DNA of 64,000 nucleotides from a virus. Position numbers and translations under genes: made by a program. Location of the stretch: positions 1-64,000 of IMG/VR virus record IMGVR_UViG_3300006104_000016; one strand, 5' to 3'. Below the pieces are notes generated by a model. That model ran no database searches and had not been told where the DNA came from. It saw only the letters and a program-made list of their open reading frames with translations. The first letter of the stretch is position 1. Every line of letters starts with the position of its first letter. Positions 8,508 through 18,124 of this stretch are shown here, piece by piece.

Positions 8508-9616
8508 TAAGTTTACATAGAGAAGATGCTTTACATTGTTCTAAAGTGTTCCAAGATTACTTCGATAATTTTGAGAATATAGAACAATACATGAGAGATG
8601 AAAAACTAAAGCATGTAGAAAGTATTCCATCATCTTTATTTCCGCCAGAAGATGATTTGTTTTCAGACTTTTCTATGCATCCAAATGATATGGATATCGA
8701 AGTTTGTGAATTACCAAATGAAACATGGGAAACACTTTTGGCAATAACATCATCTCATGTTAATAAAGCACCAGTTGGCAGAAATATACAATTGGCAGTT
8801 AGAGAGAAAAACACAGGAAAGATACTAGGATTCATTCGTTTAGGTTCTCCAGTCATTTATATGAGACCAAGAAATGAAATGCTAGGACAAGTGTTCTCGC
8901 AAACAACGGAGGGTGCTAAACTCTTTAATGACAGCAGTATTATGGGTTTTGTGATTGTTCCATCTCAACCATTTGGTTTCAATTATCTAGGTGGTAAATT
9001 ACTAGCTGCCATTTGCACATCACATACCGTTAGAGAGATATGTAATAAAAAATATGGTATGAATCTGTGTCTATTTGAAACTACCAGTCTTTATGGTAGT
9101 AGTAAAGCGGTATCTCAATATGACGGTATGAAACCATTCATTCGATTTAAAGGTTTAACTGATTCGGATGTTGTACCAATGATGCACGGTGAAAGATATA
9201 ATGACTTAAAGACTTTTGTTGAAAGCAAAGTTGGTGACATATTAGAAGGTGAAGAATCATCTACTAGTAGAAAGTTAAGAACATTTACCAAGATTATTGC
9301 TATGACTAAAGCTGCATTAAAAGGAACACCAGAAGGTGATACATTCTTGAAGACGATTGAGAATGCTAAAAGTCTAACAGAAAAGAAAAGATATTTTGTT
9401 TCAGACTATGGTTTTAAGAATATGGTTGATTTTGTCAATGGCAAAGCAGATACATTAATACCTGGTGAAAACTACGAAAAGCATGAATTAAACAATATTA
9501 TTGCTTGGTGGAAGAATAAGGCATCTAATCGTTATGATACATTGAAAGCGGAAGGTCGATTAAGAACAGAACTCGAAGTTTGGACATCTGGTAAAGACAT
9601 ACAAATTATTAGATAA
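8504..9616 (+). CDS. DUF4338/DruA-like protein in the replication operon
   Basis: 370 residues. The order KILGFIRLGSPV ... RPRNEMLG ... SIMGFVIVPSQPFGFNYLGGKLLAA ... LCLFETTSLYG fits, by eye, the DUF4338 domain (DruA of Druantia defence islands and phage/transposon relatives). Its ATG overlaps the gp41 stop by four bases. The C-terminal ~130 residues (lysine-rich, DTLKAEGRLRTELEVW) look helical and may bind DNA. The biochemical role of the family is not known to me. The alternative is an unrelated conserved T4-like protein. Confidence 0.55.
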   Translation: MISLHREDALHCSKVFQDYFDNFENIEQYMRDEKLKHVESIPSSLFPPEDDLFSDFSMHPNDMDIEVCELPNETWETLLAITSSHVNKAPVGRNIQLAVREKNTGKILGFIRLGSPVIYMRPRNEMLGQVFSQTTEGAKLFNDSSIMGFVIVPSQPFGFNYLGGKLLAAICTSHTVREICNKKYGMNLCLFETTSLYGSSKAVSQYDGMKPFIRFKGLTDSDVVPMMHGERYNDLKTFVESKVGDILEGEESSTSRKLRTFTKIIAMTKAALKGTPEGDTFLKTIENAKSLTEKKRYFVSDYGFKNMVDFVNGKADTLIPGENYEKHELNNIIAWWKNKASNRYDTLKAEGRLRTELEVWTSGKDIQIIR

Positions 9617-9625
9617 ATAAGGCTT

Positions 9626-10876
9626 ATGGCAGATAAAACCACACTATCGGAATCATCTCAAGCACTCTTTTGTGCTTTGGCAGATTATGTCTTATTGACT
9701 AGCGGTAAAAAAGGTGTATCTGATTTATTTAATATTGATTTATATAAGTCATATGAGGTGTTTGCTAAATATTGGGACAGTTTATACAAAACTAAATCAA
9801 TAGAATCTATTTTTCACTCGCATGTAGAATCACCTGCTATATCATATAAAGATATAGTTAAGTTTTTAAAAGAAAATCCTGATTGGTTTATTTCTTCTGT
9901 TCTCATAGCAAAAAAACTTATAGAAGATATTGATAAAGTTATTACAAATTTTAAAGGTATAAAAAAACCTAAAGCAGCAGAAATATGGTTTGTTCGTGGT
10001 GATAAACCAGTAATGAAAAATATTGAAGAGCTTTTTAAGAAAGCTAATGAAACACAAAAAGAATTTAATAAAACAAAAGGTGCTAAAAAAGGCGCTGTCT
10101 TTGCAAACCTTAACAAATGGTCACCTGCTGATATTTACTTTGCTTCAGATTTAGCAAGAGATAATATTGAAGAGGCTGTAAAAAATAATTCTGGTAAAGA
10201 TAAAAAAGGATATAGTTTTGCTGATTTAAATGTATTGATTAGTGATTTGATTGATGGTGGGCAATTACTTCCATTATCACTAAAAAAACAAACTAAACAA
10301 GTTGTATTACAAAAAGTTAATTTTGATAGAAAACAAGAGTTAGATGAAATTAAAAAATTCTCATTTAATGGAACAAATAACTTTAAAAAGTATACACCAA
10401 AATCACCTCAACCTAGATATTTGAGTATCTATCTAGATAAAACTGATAAGAAAAAAACTATTATTATGAGGCATGATCCATCATCAAATGCTTTCAAAGC
10501 TGAATTTGTGGTATCTGGTGGAGAAGCGAGAGGAGGCTCAGTAAGTTCATCCGATGTATTTTATTCACTATTTGCTTTAATAGATGAGCAATTTGCTAGT
10601 AAATTTTATTCAACGCTTGAAAAAGTTAAAAAAGAATTTAACAAAAAAGTTAAAGATATGGGAGAAAATCCTGGCAAATCAAACAAAAAGTTAAAAGAAG
10701 CATACGATAATATTAGAGAAGAATATAGTGCTTTAATTGTAACCAATGTTCTTATACCAGAGATAGTTAGTTTTTTAGATAAAGATAAAAATAGAAGTGA
10801 CAAATTTGTTCGATTGATGTACCAATATGTCACATCTAGAACAGAAGAATCCAGTAAATTTGTAATAGCAAAATAA
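9626..10876 (+). CDS. Conserved phage protein of unknown function
   Basis: 416 residues, very lysine-rich. It alternates predicted helices with a central basic region (KKGYSFADLNVLISDLIDGG) and a LSIYLDKTDKKKTIIMRHDP beta segment. It lies between the DUF4338-like gene and two smaller unknown genes, all closely spaced, so it is in the replication operon. No catalytic motif was recognised. Codon use is strongly A/T-ending, as in its neighbours. Confidence 0.65.
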   Translation: MADKTTLSESSQALFCALADYVLLTSGKKGVSDLFNIDLYKSYEVFAKYWDSLYKTKSIESIFHSHVESPAISYKDIVKFLKENPDWFISSVLIAKKLIEDIDKVITNFKGIKKPKAAEIWFVRGDKPVMKNIEELFKKANETQKEFNKTKGAKKGAVFANLNKWSPADIYFASDLARDNIEEAVKNNSGKDKKGYSFADLNVLISDLIDGGQLLPLSLKKQTKQVVLQKVNFDRKQELDEIKKFSFNGTNNFKKYTPKSPQPRYLSIYLDKTDKKKTIIMRHDPSSNAFKAEFVVSGGEARGGSVSSSDVFYSLFALIDEQFASKFYSTLEKVKKEFNKKVKDMGENPGKSNKKLKEAYDNIREEYSALIVTNVLIPEIVSFLDKDKNRSDKFVRLMYQYVTSRTEESSKFVIAK

Positions 10877-10877
10877 T

Positions 10878-11330
10878 ATGACACTAGACGATATACAACA
10901 TTCAGTTTACCATGGCCAAAAAGGCGTAGAACAGGCATTTAAAATTGTCGAGGCTTATATCGAAAAGAAAAAAGAAGATTTGCCTGATGTTAGTCGAGCA
11001 TTAAGAATTGCTAAAAAGAAATTAGAAGACATTCCGCCTGGCGTTATCAATCAAATTTCTGTTACAGAAAGATATAGAGATTACTTTAAAAAGATTTTAC
11101 CTGAAGGTAAGATAAATGACACTAAGGCTGAAGGCGTAAAGTTGTTAGATAGAATTAGAGAAGATTTAAATCATAGAATACTTGATGCTAAAGAACCATC
11201 AACAAAAAGAAATCGTGAATATGAAAAGAATGAGATTACTAAATTCTTCCGTAATAACTTTAGTTCCATCGTGGATTTATTAGACCTATATAATTTACTA
11301 CATGATATTAAAATAGAGATAAACAAATAA
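10878..11330 (+). CDS. Conserved helical protein of unknown function
   Basis: 150 residues, almost entirely predicted helical with alternating Lys/Glu. It starts one base after the previous stop codon and ends in a TAATG overlap with the next gene, so it belongs to the same transcript. No motif was recognised. Confidence 0.65.
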   Translation: MTLDDIQHSVYHGQKGVEQAFKIVEAYIEKKKEDLPDVSRALRIAKKKLEDIPPGVINQISVTERYRDYFKKILPEGKINDTKAEGVKLLDRIREDLNHRILDAKEPSTKRNREYEKNEITKFFRNNFSSIVDLLDLYNLLHDIKIEINK

Positions 11331-11608
11331 TGGCATTAATTGATTTTGATAAGTTAGCAAAACAATATGAATCTGATAATGATTATGGATTTTCAGCAGT
11401 ATCAGAAGAAGAATATAATTCTGTCATAAAGAATACAGCACAAACAGCAGATGATTATAAAGCAAGATTGAATGAAGTTGAAAAAATTATTATTCCTTTC
11501 CTTACAAAACTCCATTCTACAGGCGATAAAGAATACATATATTGGCCTAACAGAACACCTATCATAGAGAAACAAATAGAACGAATTTTAAAACTAACTA
11601 GAGATTAA
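11330..11608 (+). CDS. Small conserved phage protein
   Basis: 92 residues beginning MALIDFDKLAKQYE. The C-terminal part (IIPFLTKLHSTGDKEYIYWPNRTPIIEKQIERI) is of a kind often seen in T4-like phage proteins, where a work-up ending in an R-helix binds a partner. No function is known to me. It overlaps the previous stop by one base and closes the replication-gene run before the glycosylation cluster. Confidence 0.6.
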   Translation: MALIDFDKLAKQYESDNDYGFSAVSEEEYNSVIKNTAQTADDYKARLNEVEKIIIPFLTKLHSTGDKEYIYWPNRTPIIEKQIERILKLTRD

Positions 11609-11610
11609 TT

Positions 11611-12327
11611 ATGAGTGCTACCGTGATTATACCTATAACAGGTAATCCTGTTTGTAGGAATGCTATTGAATCTGCTTTAAATCAAACTTACCCAACAACA
11701 GTTTATGTTGTAATTGATGGTCAAGAATTTAAAGGTCCATCTAGTGTTATTGTAAGTGATTATCTTGGTAACAAAAATCTAAAAGTTTGTTATTTACCAA
11801 TCAATGTTGGTGCCAATGGTTTCTATGGCCATCGAGTCTATGCTGCATTCAGTCATCTAATAGATACAGAATATGTATTATATCTTGACCAAGATGTATC
11901 ATTAAAACCTAATCACGTTAAATCTTGTATCGATACTATTAAAGAAAAAGACCTAGACTGGTCATACTCATTACGAGAAATCTATGACAAAGATGGAAAT
12001 TATTCATGTCGAGATGATTGTGAATCACTAGGTAAATGGCCTGTTTTTAGTGGAGATTATAATCACATAGATACTAATTGTTATTGTATCAAAACAAGTG
12101 TAGCAACAAAAATAGCATCAGCATGGCATGGCGGTTGGGGTCAAGATAGAATATTCTTTCAAGCTATGGCACAACACTTTCCTAAATTTGATTGCACAGG
12201 TGAGTATACAGTAAAATATCAAGTTGATGGTAATGCAGGTTCAGTAAAGAAAGAATTCTTTGAATACGGTAATAATATTATGACAAACAAATATAATGGA
12301 GATTTCCCATGGCGCAAAAAGATTTAA
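11611..12327 (+). CDS. Glycosyltransferase family 2 (GT-A)
   Basis: 238 residues. It starts with a GT2 N-terminus (TVIIPITGNPVCRNAIESALNQTY). The metal-binding DxD-type motif is in YLDQDVSLKPNHV (about residue 90), and a WGQDRIFFQAM segment follows near the acceptor site. It would transfer a sugar from a nucleotide sugar to an unknown acceptor. It is the first gene of a contiguous cluster of sugar-processing genes ending at 19289. Confidence 0.8.
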   Translation: MSATVIIPITGNPVCRNAIESALNQTYPTTVYVVIDGQEFKGPSSVIVSDYLGNKNLKVCYLPINVGANGFYGHRVYAAFSHLIDTEYVLYLDQDVSLKPNHVKSCIDTIKEKDLDWSYSLREIYDKDGNYSCRDDCESLGKWPVFSGDYNHIDTNCYCIKTSVATKIASAWHGGWGQDRIFFQAMAQHFPKFDCTGEYTVKYQVDGNAGSVKKEFFEYGNNIMTNKYNGDFPWRKKI

Positions 12328-13151
12328 TCATTGGTGCATTTACAAACTATAACTACAATCAATTAAAACCTTGGTGTGAATCAATTGATAAGTGTGGTTT
12401 TACAGGCGATAAAATTTTAGTTGTTGGTAAAACTGATAATAATACAATAATAGAATTAGAAAAAAGAAACTTTATATTAATCCCTATGCCGGATTTAGAT
12501 AATGTTCCTATTCATGTAGCAAGATTTTTAGCCATCTATGATTATCTACAAGCAACATGGACGAATTATAGATATGTCGTAACAACAGATGTCAAAGATG
12601 TTTACTTTCAAACAAACCCAATTGATTTTATTGAAAGTGGAAACCATAAACTTGTTATTGCTTCAGAAGGATTAAAATATGAAGATGAATCTTGGGGTGA
12701 TGAAAATCTCAAACAAGCATACGGTCCATATGTTTATGAATTATTCAAAGATAAAGAAATCTTTAATGTTGGAACATTTGGTGGTCAAGCAGAATATGTA
12801 AAAGATATGGTGTTTCATATTTTCACCAACGGAGTTAATAGACCTATTCCAATTGTCGACCAAGCAGTATTCAATGTGTTAATCAATACACAACCATTTA
12901 AAGATATAGTTTTTAAGACAGTCGATTGGGCTTGTGAAGCCGGCACAGTTGCTGACCCTTCAAAGATTAACAGATTTAGACCAAATTTATTATGTGATGA
13001 ACCAACAGTAAAAGATGGTATCGTGTATTACAAAGATAAACCATTTGCTATTGTTCATCAATATGATAGAGTTCCACAATGGAAAGAGTTTGTTCGTGTA
13101 ACATATGGACAAGATGATGAATCACAGATGTTTGTTTACAGGACTGCATAA
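12309..13151 (+). CDS. Putative glycosyltransferase (GT-A-like)
   Basis: 280 residues. RYVVTTDVKDVYFQ supplies a DxxD motif in the right place for a GT-A sugar-nucleotide-binding site, and a GTFGGQAEYV ... VDQAVFNVL segment resembles the later part of GT-A transferases that act on surface glycans. It overlaps the previous gene by 19 nt and the next by one base (TAATG). The donor sugar is unknown. Confidence 0.6.
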   Translation: MAQKDLIIGAFTNYNYNQLKPWCESIDKCGFTGDKILVVGKTDNNTIIELEKRNFILIPMPDLDNVPIHVARFLAIYDYLQATWTNYRYVVTTDVKDVYFQTNPIDFIESGNHKLVIASEGLKYEDESWGDENLKQAYGPYVYELFKDKEIFNVGTFGGQAEYVKDMVFHIFTNGVNRPIPIVDQAVFNVLINTQPFKDIVFKTVDWACEAGTVADPSKINRFRPNLLCDEPTVKDGIVYYKDKPFAIVHQYDRVPQWKEFVRVTYGQDDESQMFVYRTA

Positions 13152-13966
13152 TGAGTAAAATTTCAATAGTAACGGCTTTCTTTGATATTGGTCGTGGTGA
13201 ATGGACACCAGATAAAGGACTACCGCATTATTTGCATAGAACAACTGATACTTATCTAGAAAGATTTAGTAATCTATGCAAATTGGAAAATGACATTACT
13301 GTTTTCACGTCAGATGATTTAAAACATAAGGTAATTGATATATGTAAAGACCGTTTAGACACAACAAAAATTATTCCAATTGATGTGAATAGTCATTTTT
13401 CTAATATGAGAGATTTAATCATTAATGTTCAAAAAGATCCTGAATTCCAAAAGAAAGTTAATCCTCAACAAGTAAGAAATCCAGAATATTGGAATCCTGA
13501 TTATGTTCTTGTGACTAATCTGAAAGCATACTTTGCAAATATGGCTGTCAAATATAATTATACACAAAATGATATGGTTGCATGGATTGATTTTGGTTAT
13601 TGCCGTAGTGAAAATAATATTCCTGCTAGTAAAATATGGGAATATGATTTTGATGAAACAAAAATTCACCTATTCAATTACAAACCATATGATGATAAAC
13701 CAATAGACCACGCTGTTCTTAATAATGATGTTTATATCTTGGGTGCAAAAGTGGTGGCTCATAAAGATATGTGGCAAAAAATGTCCGACCTAATGACACA
13801 ATCTTTTGTTGATTTACAAGAAAAAGGTTTAGTTGATGATGACCAAGGTCTATGGCTACAGTCATATATAAATGAACCTAAGGTATTTGAATTGCATCAG
13901 ATTCCTGACCATCAGCTTGGTCACGATCCATTTGTATTGTTTAATAAATTTAATAATAAAGTTTAA
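13151..13966 (+). CDS. HtrL/YibB-WlaTC-family glycosyltransferase-like protein
   Basis: 271 residues. The N-terminus ISIVTAFFDIGRGEW is characteristic of the HtrL/YibB (WlaTC) family of lipopolysaccharide-cluster proteins. WIDFGYCR provides the conserved acidic/aromatic core motif, and a VYILGAKVVAHKDMW and DDQGLWLQSY region follows. Family members lie in LPS or lipooligosaccharide loci and are thought to be glycosyltransferases. Confidence 0.75.
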   Translation: MSKISIVTAFFDIGRGEWTPDKGLPHYLHRTTDTYLERFSNLCKLENDITVFTSDDLKHKVIDICKDRLDTTKIIPIDVNSHFSNMRDLIINVQKDPEFQKKVNPQQVRNPEYWNPDYVLVTNLKAYFANMAVKYNYTQNDMVAWIDFGYCRSENNIPASKIWEYDFDETKIHLFNYKPYDDKPIDHAVLNNDVYILGAKVVAHKDMWQKMSDLMTQSFVDLQEKGLVDDDQGLWLQSYINEPKVFELHQIPDHQLGHDPFVLFNKFNNKV

Positions 13967-13967
13967 T

Positions 13968-14591
13968 ATGATTGATAATTATGAATTGATAGAACCTGGA
14001 CATTGGTTTCAAAGTAAACCTACCGGTGAAATTATGAAGTATGATACTAACTATATGCAGTATTATACTAAAATGGACTTTAGTATGTCCAAATTACGTT
14101 TTGATTTACTTTCAAAATATGTTAAGTTTGATTCTATATGTGACTTTGGTTATGGTGATGGAGCATTTCTGAAGTATGCTCACATGAATGGTAAGAAATG
14201 TTTTGGACATGATATATCAAACTATCCTCTCCCAAATGATGTGGAGTTTGTGGCTAATGTCAAAGATGTTGAAGTTGATGTCATTACATTCTTTGATTCT
14301 ATTGAACATATTCCTTCTCCAAATATCCATGAGTTTCTCGGTTCAATTAACACAAAATATGTTATGATATCATTACCATGGATGCACGAAAGAATGGGTG
14401 CTGAATGGTTTAGAACATGGAAACACCGTAAAGAAAATGAACACTTCCATCATTTTGATTCTCATGGATTAATTACATTGATAGACAAAGCAGGATTCAT
14501 ACCAATGTATATCTGTAATCATGAGGATGAAATTCGTAAACCGGTTTCATACCTTCCAAACATTTTAACTATTATTGCAAAAAAGAGATAA
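13968..14591 (+). CDS. SAM-dependent methyltransferase (class I)
   Basis: 207 residues. Motif I is ICDFGYGDGAFLKYA, followed by an acidic motif (CFGHDIS) and the ITFFDSIEHIPSP motif of type-11/12 methyltransferases. The start at 13968 is used; the 32 preceding codons in frame overlap the previous gene and look unlike coding sequence. It probably methylates a sugar intermediate, judging from the cluster. The substrate is inferred only. Confidence 0.75.
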   Translation: MIDNYELIEPGHWFQSKPTGEIMKYDTNYMQYYTKMDFSMSKLRFDLLSKYVKFDSICDFGYGDGAFLKYAHMNGKKCFGHDISNYPLPNDVEFVANVKDVEVDVITFFDSIEHIPSPNIHEFLGSINTKYVMISLPWMHERMGAEWFRTWKHRKENEHFHHFDSHGLITLIDKAGFIPMYICNHEDEIRKPVSYLPNILTIIAKKR

Positions 14592-14593
14592 TC

Positions 14594-15337
14594 ATGCAAG
14601 TATATCTTAGCTCAACTGCCAACTTAGGTGATTTTTTAAATGGCTTTCCTGTTTTGTCTGGTCTTTATAAACAATATGGAAAATTTGACCTCATTGTTAA
14701 AAGAGATTTGAATAAATTTAAAGGTATCAAAGAGTTTTTGAATTATCAAGATATCTTTTCTTCAGTTGAGTTTGATAGTGATGTTTTTGTGTATGGCAGT
14801 ATCATTAACCTCAGTTCTTGGACTAGAGAAGAACAAAGTAATCCAAATCGACCAATTGAAACTTGTCGTTATGAAAACTGGTTGAGAGATAACTATCCTA
14901 ATTTAGAATTTGAAGTTGATGATGATGTAGAAATTAAAGTACCTGAATTAGATATTGAAATTGAAGATGCTTATTACTGTGGTGACCGATGGGATGCACC
15001 AGGCACAGATGATAGAAGAGCAACTGCTGTTCTATCTCATTTAAAAGATTTTAAATTCTTATCGTATGAAAATTCATTATTGACTAACGCATACATCATT
15101 AAAAATCTAAAGAAACCTTTCATTACTAATTTTACTGGTGTGGCCGTTCTTGCAGACTTATTAAATGTTTCCTCTTATGTTGTATGGAAAGCAGAAGATT
15201 GGAATCCTGAATTCAGAAAAGGTGATAATTGTTATTGGGATAATGGTAAAGATATTAATCAAGTATTTAAAAAACATTTCTATTTGGACCGTAAATCTAA
15301 ACTAGTGCATAATAATGAATTAGAAAGTTTATTGTGA
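14594..15337 (+). CDS. Glycan-cluster protein, possibly GT-B-like (GT9-like half)
   Basis: 247 residues. The N-terminus VYLSSTANLGDFLNGFPVLSGLYKQYG resembles the GD-L---P-L--L--- start of family 9 (heptosyltransferase-like) GT-B enzymes. A later FITNFTGVAVLADLLNV segment could be the second Rossmann domain. The following gene is also GT9-like. Only weak motif support; it could be an inactive paralogue. Confidence 0.5.
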   Translation: MQVYLSSTANLGDFLNGFPVLSGLYKQYGKFDLIVKRDLNKFKGIKEFLNYQDIFSSVEFDSDVFVYGSIINLSSWTREEQSNPNRPIETCRYENWLRDNYPNLEFEVDDDVEIKVPELDIEIEDAYYCGDRWDAPGTDDRRATAVLSHLKDFKFLSYENSLLTNAYIIKNLKKPFITNFTGVAVLADLLNVSSYVVWKAEDWNPEFRKGDNCYWDNGKDINQVFKKHFYLDRKSKLVHNNELESLL

Positions 15338-16044
15338 TTATCAATATTATTGAAGGAGTGTTTGGTGGTCCACTTCGTAATGGTGATTTAATTGGTGTTG
15401 CAAATGTTATAGCACATTTAAGAAAACAAACACCAGAAATTAAGTTTCATATGAAACAAGGCTCAGTTAATTCTGCCGATTATGTGCAGAAGTTTTACCA
15501 GTTTATGTTAAAGAATACAGATTATTTTTCTACTGAACCTGGTGATAAAGAATTAGCGTGGCGAAGAGTCAATCTTTGGGATTTCCGTGATATCATTGGT
15601 GACAATGTTATTATACCAAATAATGAACCTATGCAAAAGAAGATTGTAGTTTGTCCAATCTTTGATGCTCCATATAATGTATATCGTAATTGGCCTCGCC
15701 ACGTCTTTGAGGAAATTATTGCAAAGTATTCAACGAATGAATATAAGGATTATGAAAAGGTAATTTGTGTGCATGACCATTTTGCCAAAGCCTGTGAGTT
15801 TGAAGGCTGGAGATACTCTACCAATTTTGACCAAAATTTATACCACATTATGACTGCCGAAACATTCATTGGTGGTGACACAGGTACTAGCCATTTTGCT
15901 TGGTCGCTTGACAGAGCACCAGCAAATCTGTTATACTATAATTCTGGTCGGGGTTTAATGCATTGTTTACCATTCTATCTTTTAGAAGGCAAAGGTAAAA
16001 TAGTTAAGTATTGGCTAGATTTAGAAGGAACAACATGGCAGTAA
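15334..16044 (+). CDS. Heptosyltransferase-like (GT9) glycosyltransferase
   Basis: 236 residues with a GTG start that overlaps the previous stop (GTGA). The C-terminal half carries KIVVCPIFDAPYNVYRNWP and FIGGDTGTSHFAWSL, matching the GGDTG--H-A motif of GT9 enzymes. At 236 residues it is shorter than typical GT9 (about 330-350), so the N-terminal domain is compact or reduced. It would add a sugar to a surface glycan or lipid-linked acceptor. Confidence 0.65.
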   Translation: MIINIIEGVFGGPLRNGDLIGVANVIAHLRKQTPEIKFHMKQGSVNSADYVQKFYQFMLKNTDYFSTEPGDKELAWRRVNLWDFRDIIGDNVIIPNNEPMQKKIVVCPIFDAPYNVYRNWPRHVFEEIIAKYSTNEYKDYEKVICVHDHFAKACEFEGWRYSTNFDQNLYHIMTAETFIGGDTGTSHFAWSLDRAPANLLYYNSGRGLMHCLPFYLLEGKGKIVKYWLDLEGTTWQ

Positions 16045-17414
16045 AGTTAGTTATATTTGACCTTGATGGTGTTTTAATGGACAGTAGAGAGCTACATTAT
16101 GAAGCTCTCAATCGTGCTATACATACAGTAACCGATTCATACAACTATATTATTACCCGTGAAGAACATTTATCAAAATATGACGGACTAAACACTACAA
16201 AAAAATTACAGATGCTTACTCAAGAAAAAGGTTTGCATATTGATTGGTATGATGAAATTTGGAAAGAAAAACAAAAACAAACATTTGATTTAATTCATAC
16301 AGCACCAAAGAATCCTGATATTCTTAAAATAATGCATAATCTGAATTCTAAAGGATGGAAGATTGCAGTAGCGTCCAACAGTATTCGTGAAACAGTAAAG
16401 ACATCTTTATTATGTATGGATATTTTAAATTATGTTGATTATTATGTAAGCAACGAAGATGTGTTTAATCCAAAACCATTTCCTGAAATGTATTGGAAAT
16501 GTATGACAATGATGAAAGCTCTACCTAAAGATACTATCATTGTGGAAGATTCACATATTGGCCGTGAAGGCGCATTTAACTCTGGTGCACATTTGTATCC
16601 AGTAAAAGATGCTTATGATTTGAATGTGGAAGATTTTTTAAGCTATATTGAAGAATTTGAAGATAGTGGTCGTATAAAATCCATACCTTGGAGAAATAAG
16701 AAGATGAATGTATTGATTCCTATGGCAGGTGCCGGTAGTAGATTTGCTTCAGCAGGTTATACTTTCCCTAAACCATTGATTGAAGTCAAAGGTAAACCAA
16801 TGATTCAAGTTGTAGTGGATAATCTAAATGTAGATGCACATTTTATTTTTATTTGCCAAAAAGAACATTACGAGAAATATAATTTACAATCAGTTTTAAA
16901 TTTGATTGCGCCCGGTTGTGATATTATACAAGTTGATGGTTTGACCGAAGGCGCTGCATGTACCACGTTACTAGCTAAAGAATTAATTAATAGTGACGAA
17001 CCTCTATTGATGGCAAACTCTGACCAGTTTGTTGAATGGAATTCAAATGAATGTTTATATGCCTTTACTGCTGATTCTATCGATGGAGGCATTATTACTT
17101 TTGAAGCCACTCATCCTAAATGGTCTTATGCTAAGTTAGGTGAAGATGGTTTTGTATCTGAAGTTGCAGAGAAGAAACCTATTTCTAATATGGCAACAGT
17201 TGGTATCTATTATTGGAAAAAAGGTTCTGACTATGTTAAGTATGCAGAACAGATGATTGAAAAGAATATTCGCACTAATAATGAATTTTATGTTTGTCCT
17301 GTATTCAATGAAGCTATTGGTGATGGCAAAAAGATTCGTGTTAAAAATATTAAGAAAATGTGGGGTATTGGTACTCCAGAAGATTTAAATTACTTTTTGG
17401 AGCATTACAAATGA
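16035..17414 (+). CDS. Fused HAD phosphatase and sugar-nucleotidyltransferase
   Basis: 459 residues in two domains. Residues ~1-215 are a HAD hydrolase (motif I FDLDGVLMDS; VASNS for motif II; NPKPFPEMY and IIVEDSHIG for motifs III/IV). Residues ~224-459 are a nucleotidyltransferase (NVLIPMAGAGSRF ... FPKPLIEVKGKPMI; acidic pair in MANSDQFVEW). Together they could remove a sugar phosphate and activate a sugar to NDP-sugar. The start at 16035 has AGAAGGA upstream. An internal ATG near 16704 follows GGAG, so a separate nucleotidyltransferase might also be made. Confidence 0.8.
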   Translation: MAVKLVIFDLDGVLMDSRELHYEALNRAIHTVTDSYNYIITREEHLSKYDGLNTTKKLQMLTQEKGLHIDWYDEIWKEKQKQTFDLIHTAPKNPDILKIMHNLNSKGWKIAVASNSIRETVKTSLLCMDILNYVDYYVSNEDVFNPKPFPEMYWKCMTMMKALPKDTIIVEDSHIGREGAFNSGAHLYPVKDAYDLNVEDFLSYIEEFEDSGRIKSIPWRNKKMNVLIPMAGAGSRFASAGYTFPKPLIEVKGKPMIQVVVDNLNVDAHFIFICQKEHYEKYNLQSVLNLIAPGCDIIQVDGLTEGAACTTLLAKELINSDEPLLMANSDQFVEWNSNECLYAFTADSIDGGIITFEATHPKWSYAKLGEDGFVSEVAEKKPISNMATVGIYYWKKGSDYVKYAEQMIEKNIRTNNEFYVCPVFNEAIGDGKKIRVKNIKKMWGIGTPEDLNYFLEHYK

Positions 17415-18124
17415 AAACAGCGGTAATGATTGTTGGAAATTATAGAACTTGGAACGAAACAAAGCCAAGTTTTCTAAAACAATTTGGAGATATTGATACA
17501 TTTATTTGTTCATACGATTTACGATATGGATATCATCCTAGAGGATGGGGTGTGACTGATACACAAGATGAACTTATTACCGAACAGACATGGATTGAAG
17601 GATTATCTGACGTAAATGTTAAATTGGCAAACATTGAACAATTTTCTCAAGTAGACGAAATAATTAAGAATGAACTGCGAGAAATTAAATTGAACATACC
17701 AGAAAATGCTTATCAGTCGTATGGTCAATATCGTAAGTTTAAAATTGCAACAGAAATGGTTCAACATTACGAGAACCAAAACAATTTTAAGTATGATATT
17801 TTAGTCCGCACTCGATTTGATTTGGTGTATCAAGACGAACCTATTATATTAGATATTCAAGAAAATGAAATGGGTTATCATCACGGTACTAGCCCAGCTG
17901 ATGCTTTACCTGGTGACCAATTCTTTTTCACTTCAAGAGATAACATGATTAAGATGTCCGATTTTATGTTTAATGAGTTTTATAATCCTATCTACGAAGA
18001 TAGTCATCTATGTCCTCCACATGGCATATTACAAAACGCACTTAAACATAATAATATAACCAAATTGGTCCGTAATTCAATTAAACATCTATTAAGAAAG
18101 AATGGAACAGAACTAGTGCTATGA
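17411..18124 (+). CDS. Putative glycosyltransferase of the surface-glycan cluster
   Basis: 237 residues starting MKTAVMIVGNYRTWNETKPSF, chosen because the longer in-frame reading lies inside the previous gene. ILVRTRFDLVY resembles the RxRxD motif in small families of capsule- and LPS-associated transferases, and GDQFFFTSRDNM a later conserved patch. It overlaps both neighbours by four bases. Confidence 0.55.
   Translation: MKTAVMIVGNYRTWNETKPSFLKQFGDIDTFICSYDLRYGYHPRGWGVTDTQDELITEQTWIEGLSDVNVKLANIEQFSQVDEIIKNELREIKLNIPENAYQSYGQYRKFKIATEMVQHYENQNNFKYDILVRTRFDLVYQDEPIILDIQENEMGYHHGTSPADALPGDQFFFTSRDNMIKMSDFMFNEFYNPIYEDSHLCPPHGILQNALKHNNITKLVRNSIKHLLRKNGTELVL

Noticed and set aside
9612-9619. 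GATAAATA late-promoter-like core before the 9626 gene
   Set aside because: It lies six bases before the ATG inside a tightly packed operon and would give a leaderless message; probably chance in AT-rich DNA.
13872-13967. 32-codon N-terminal extension of the methyltransferase
   Set aside because: It is out-of-frame sequence of the preceding gene and has no ribosome-binding site.
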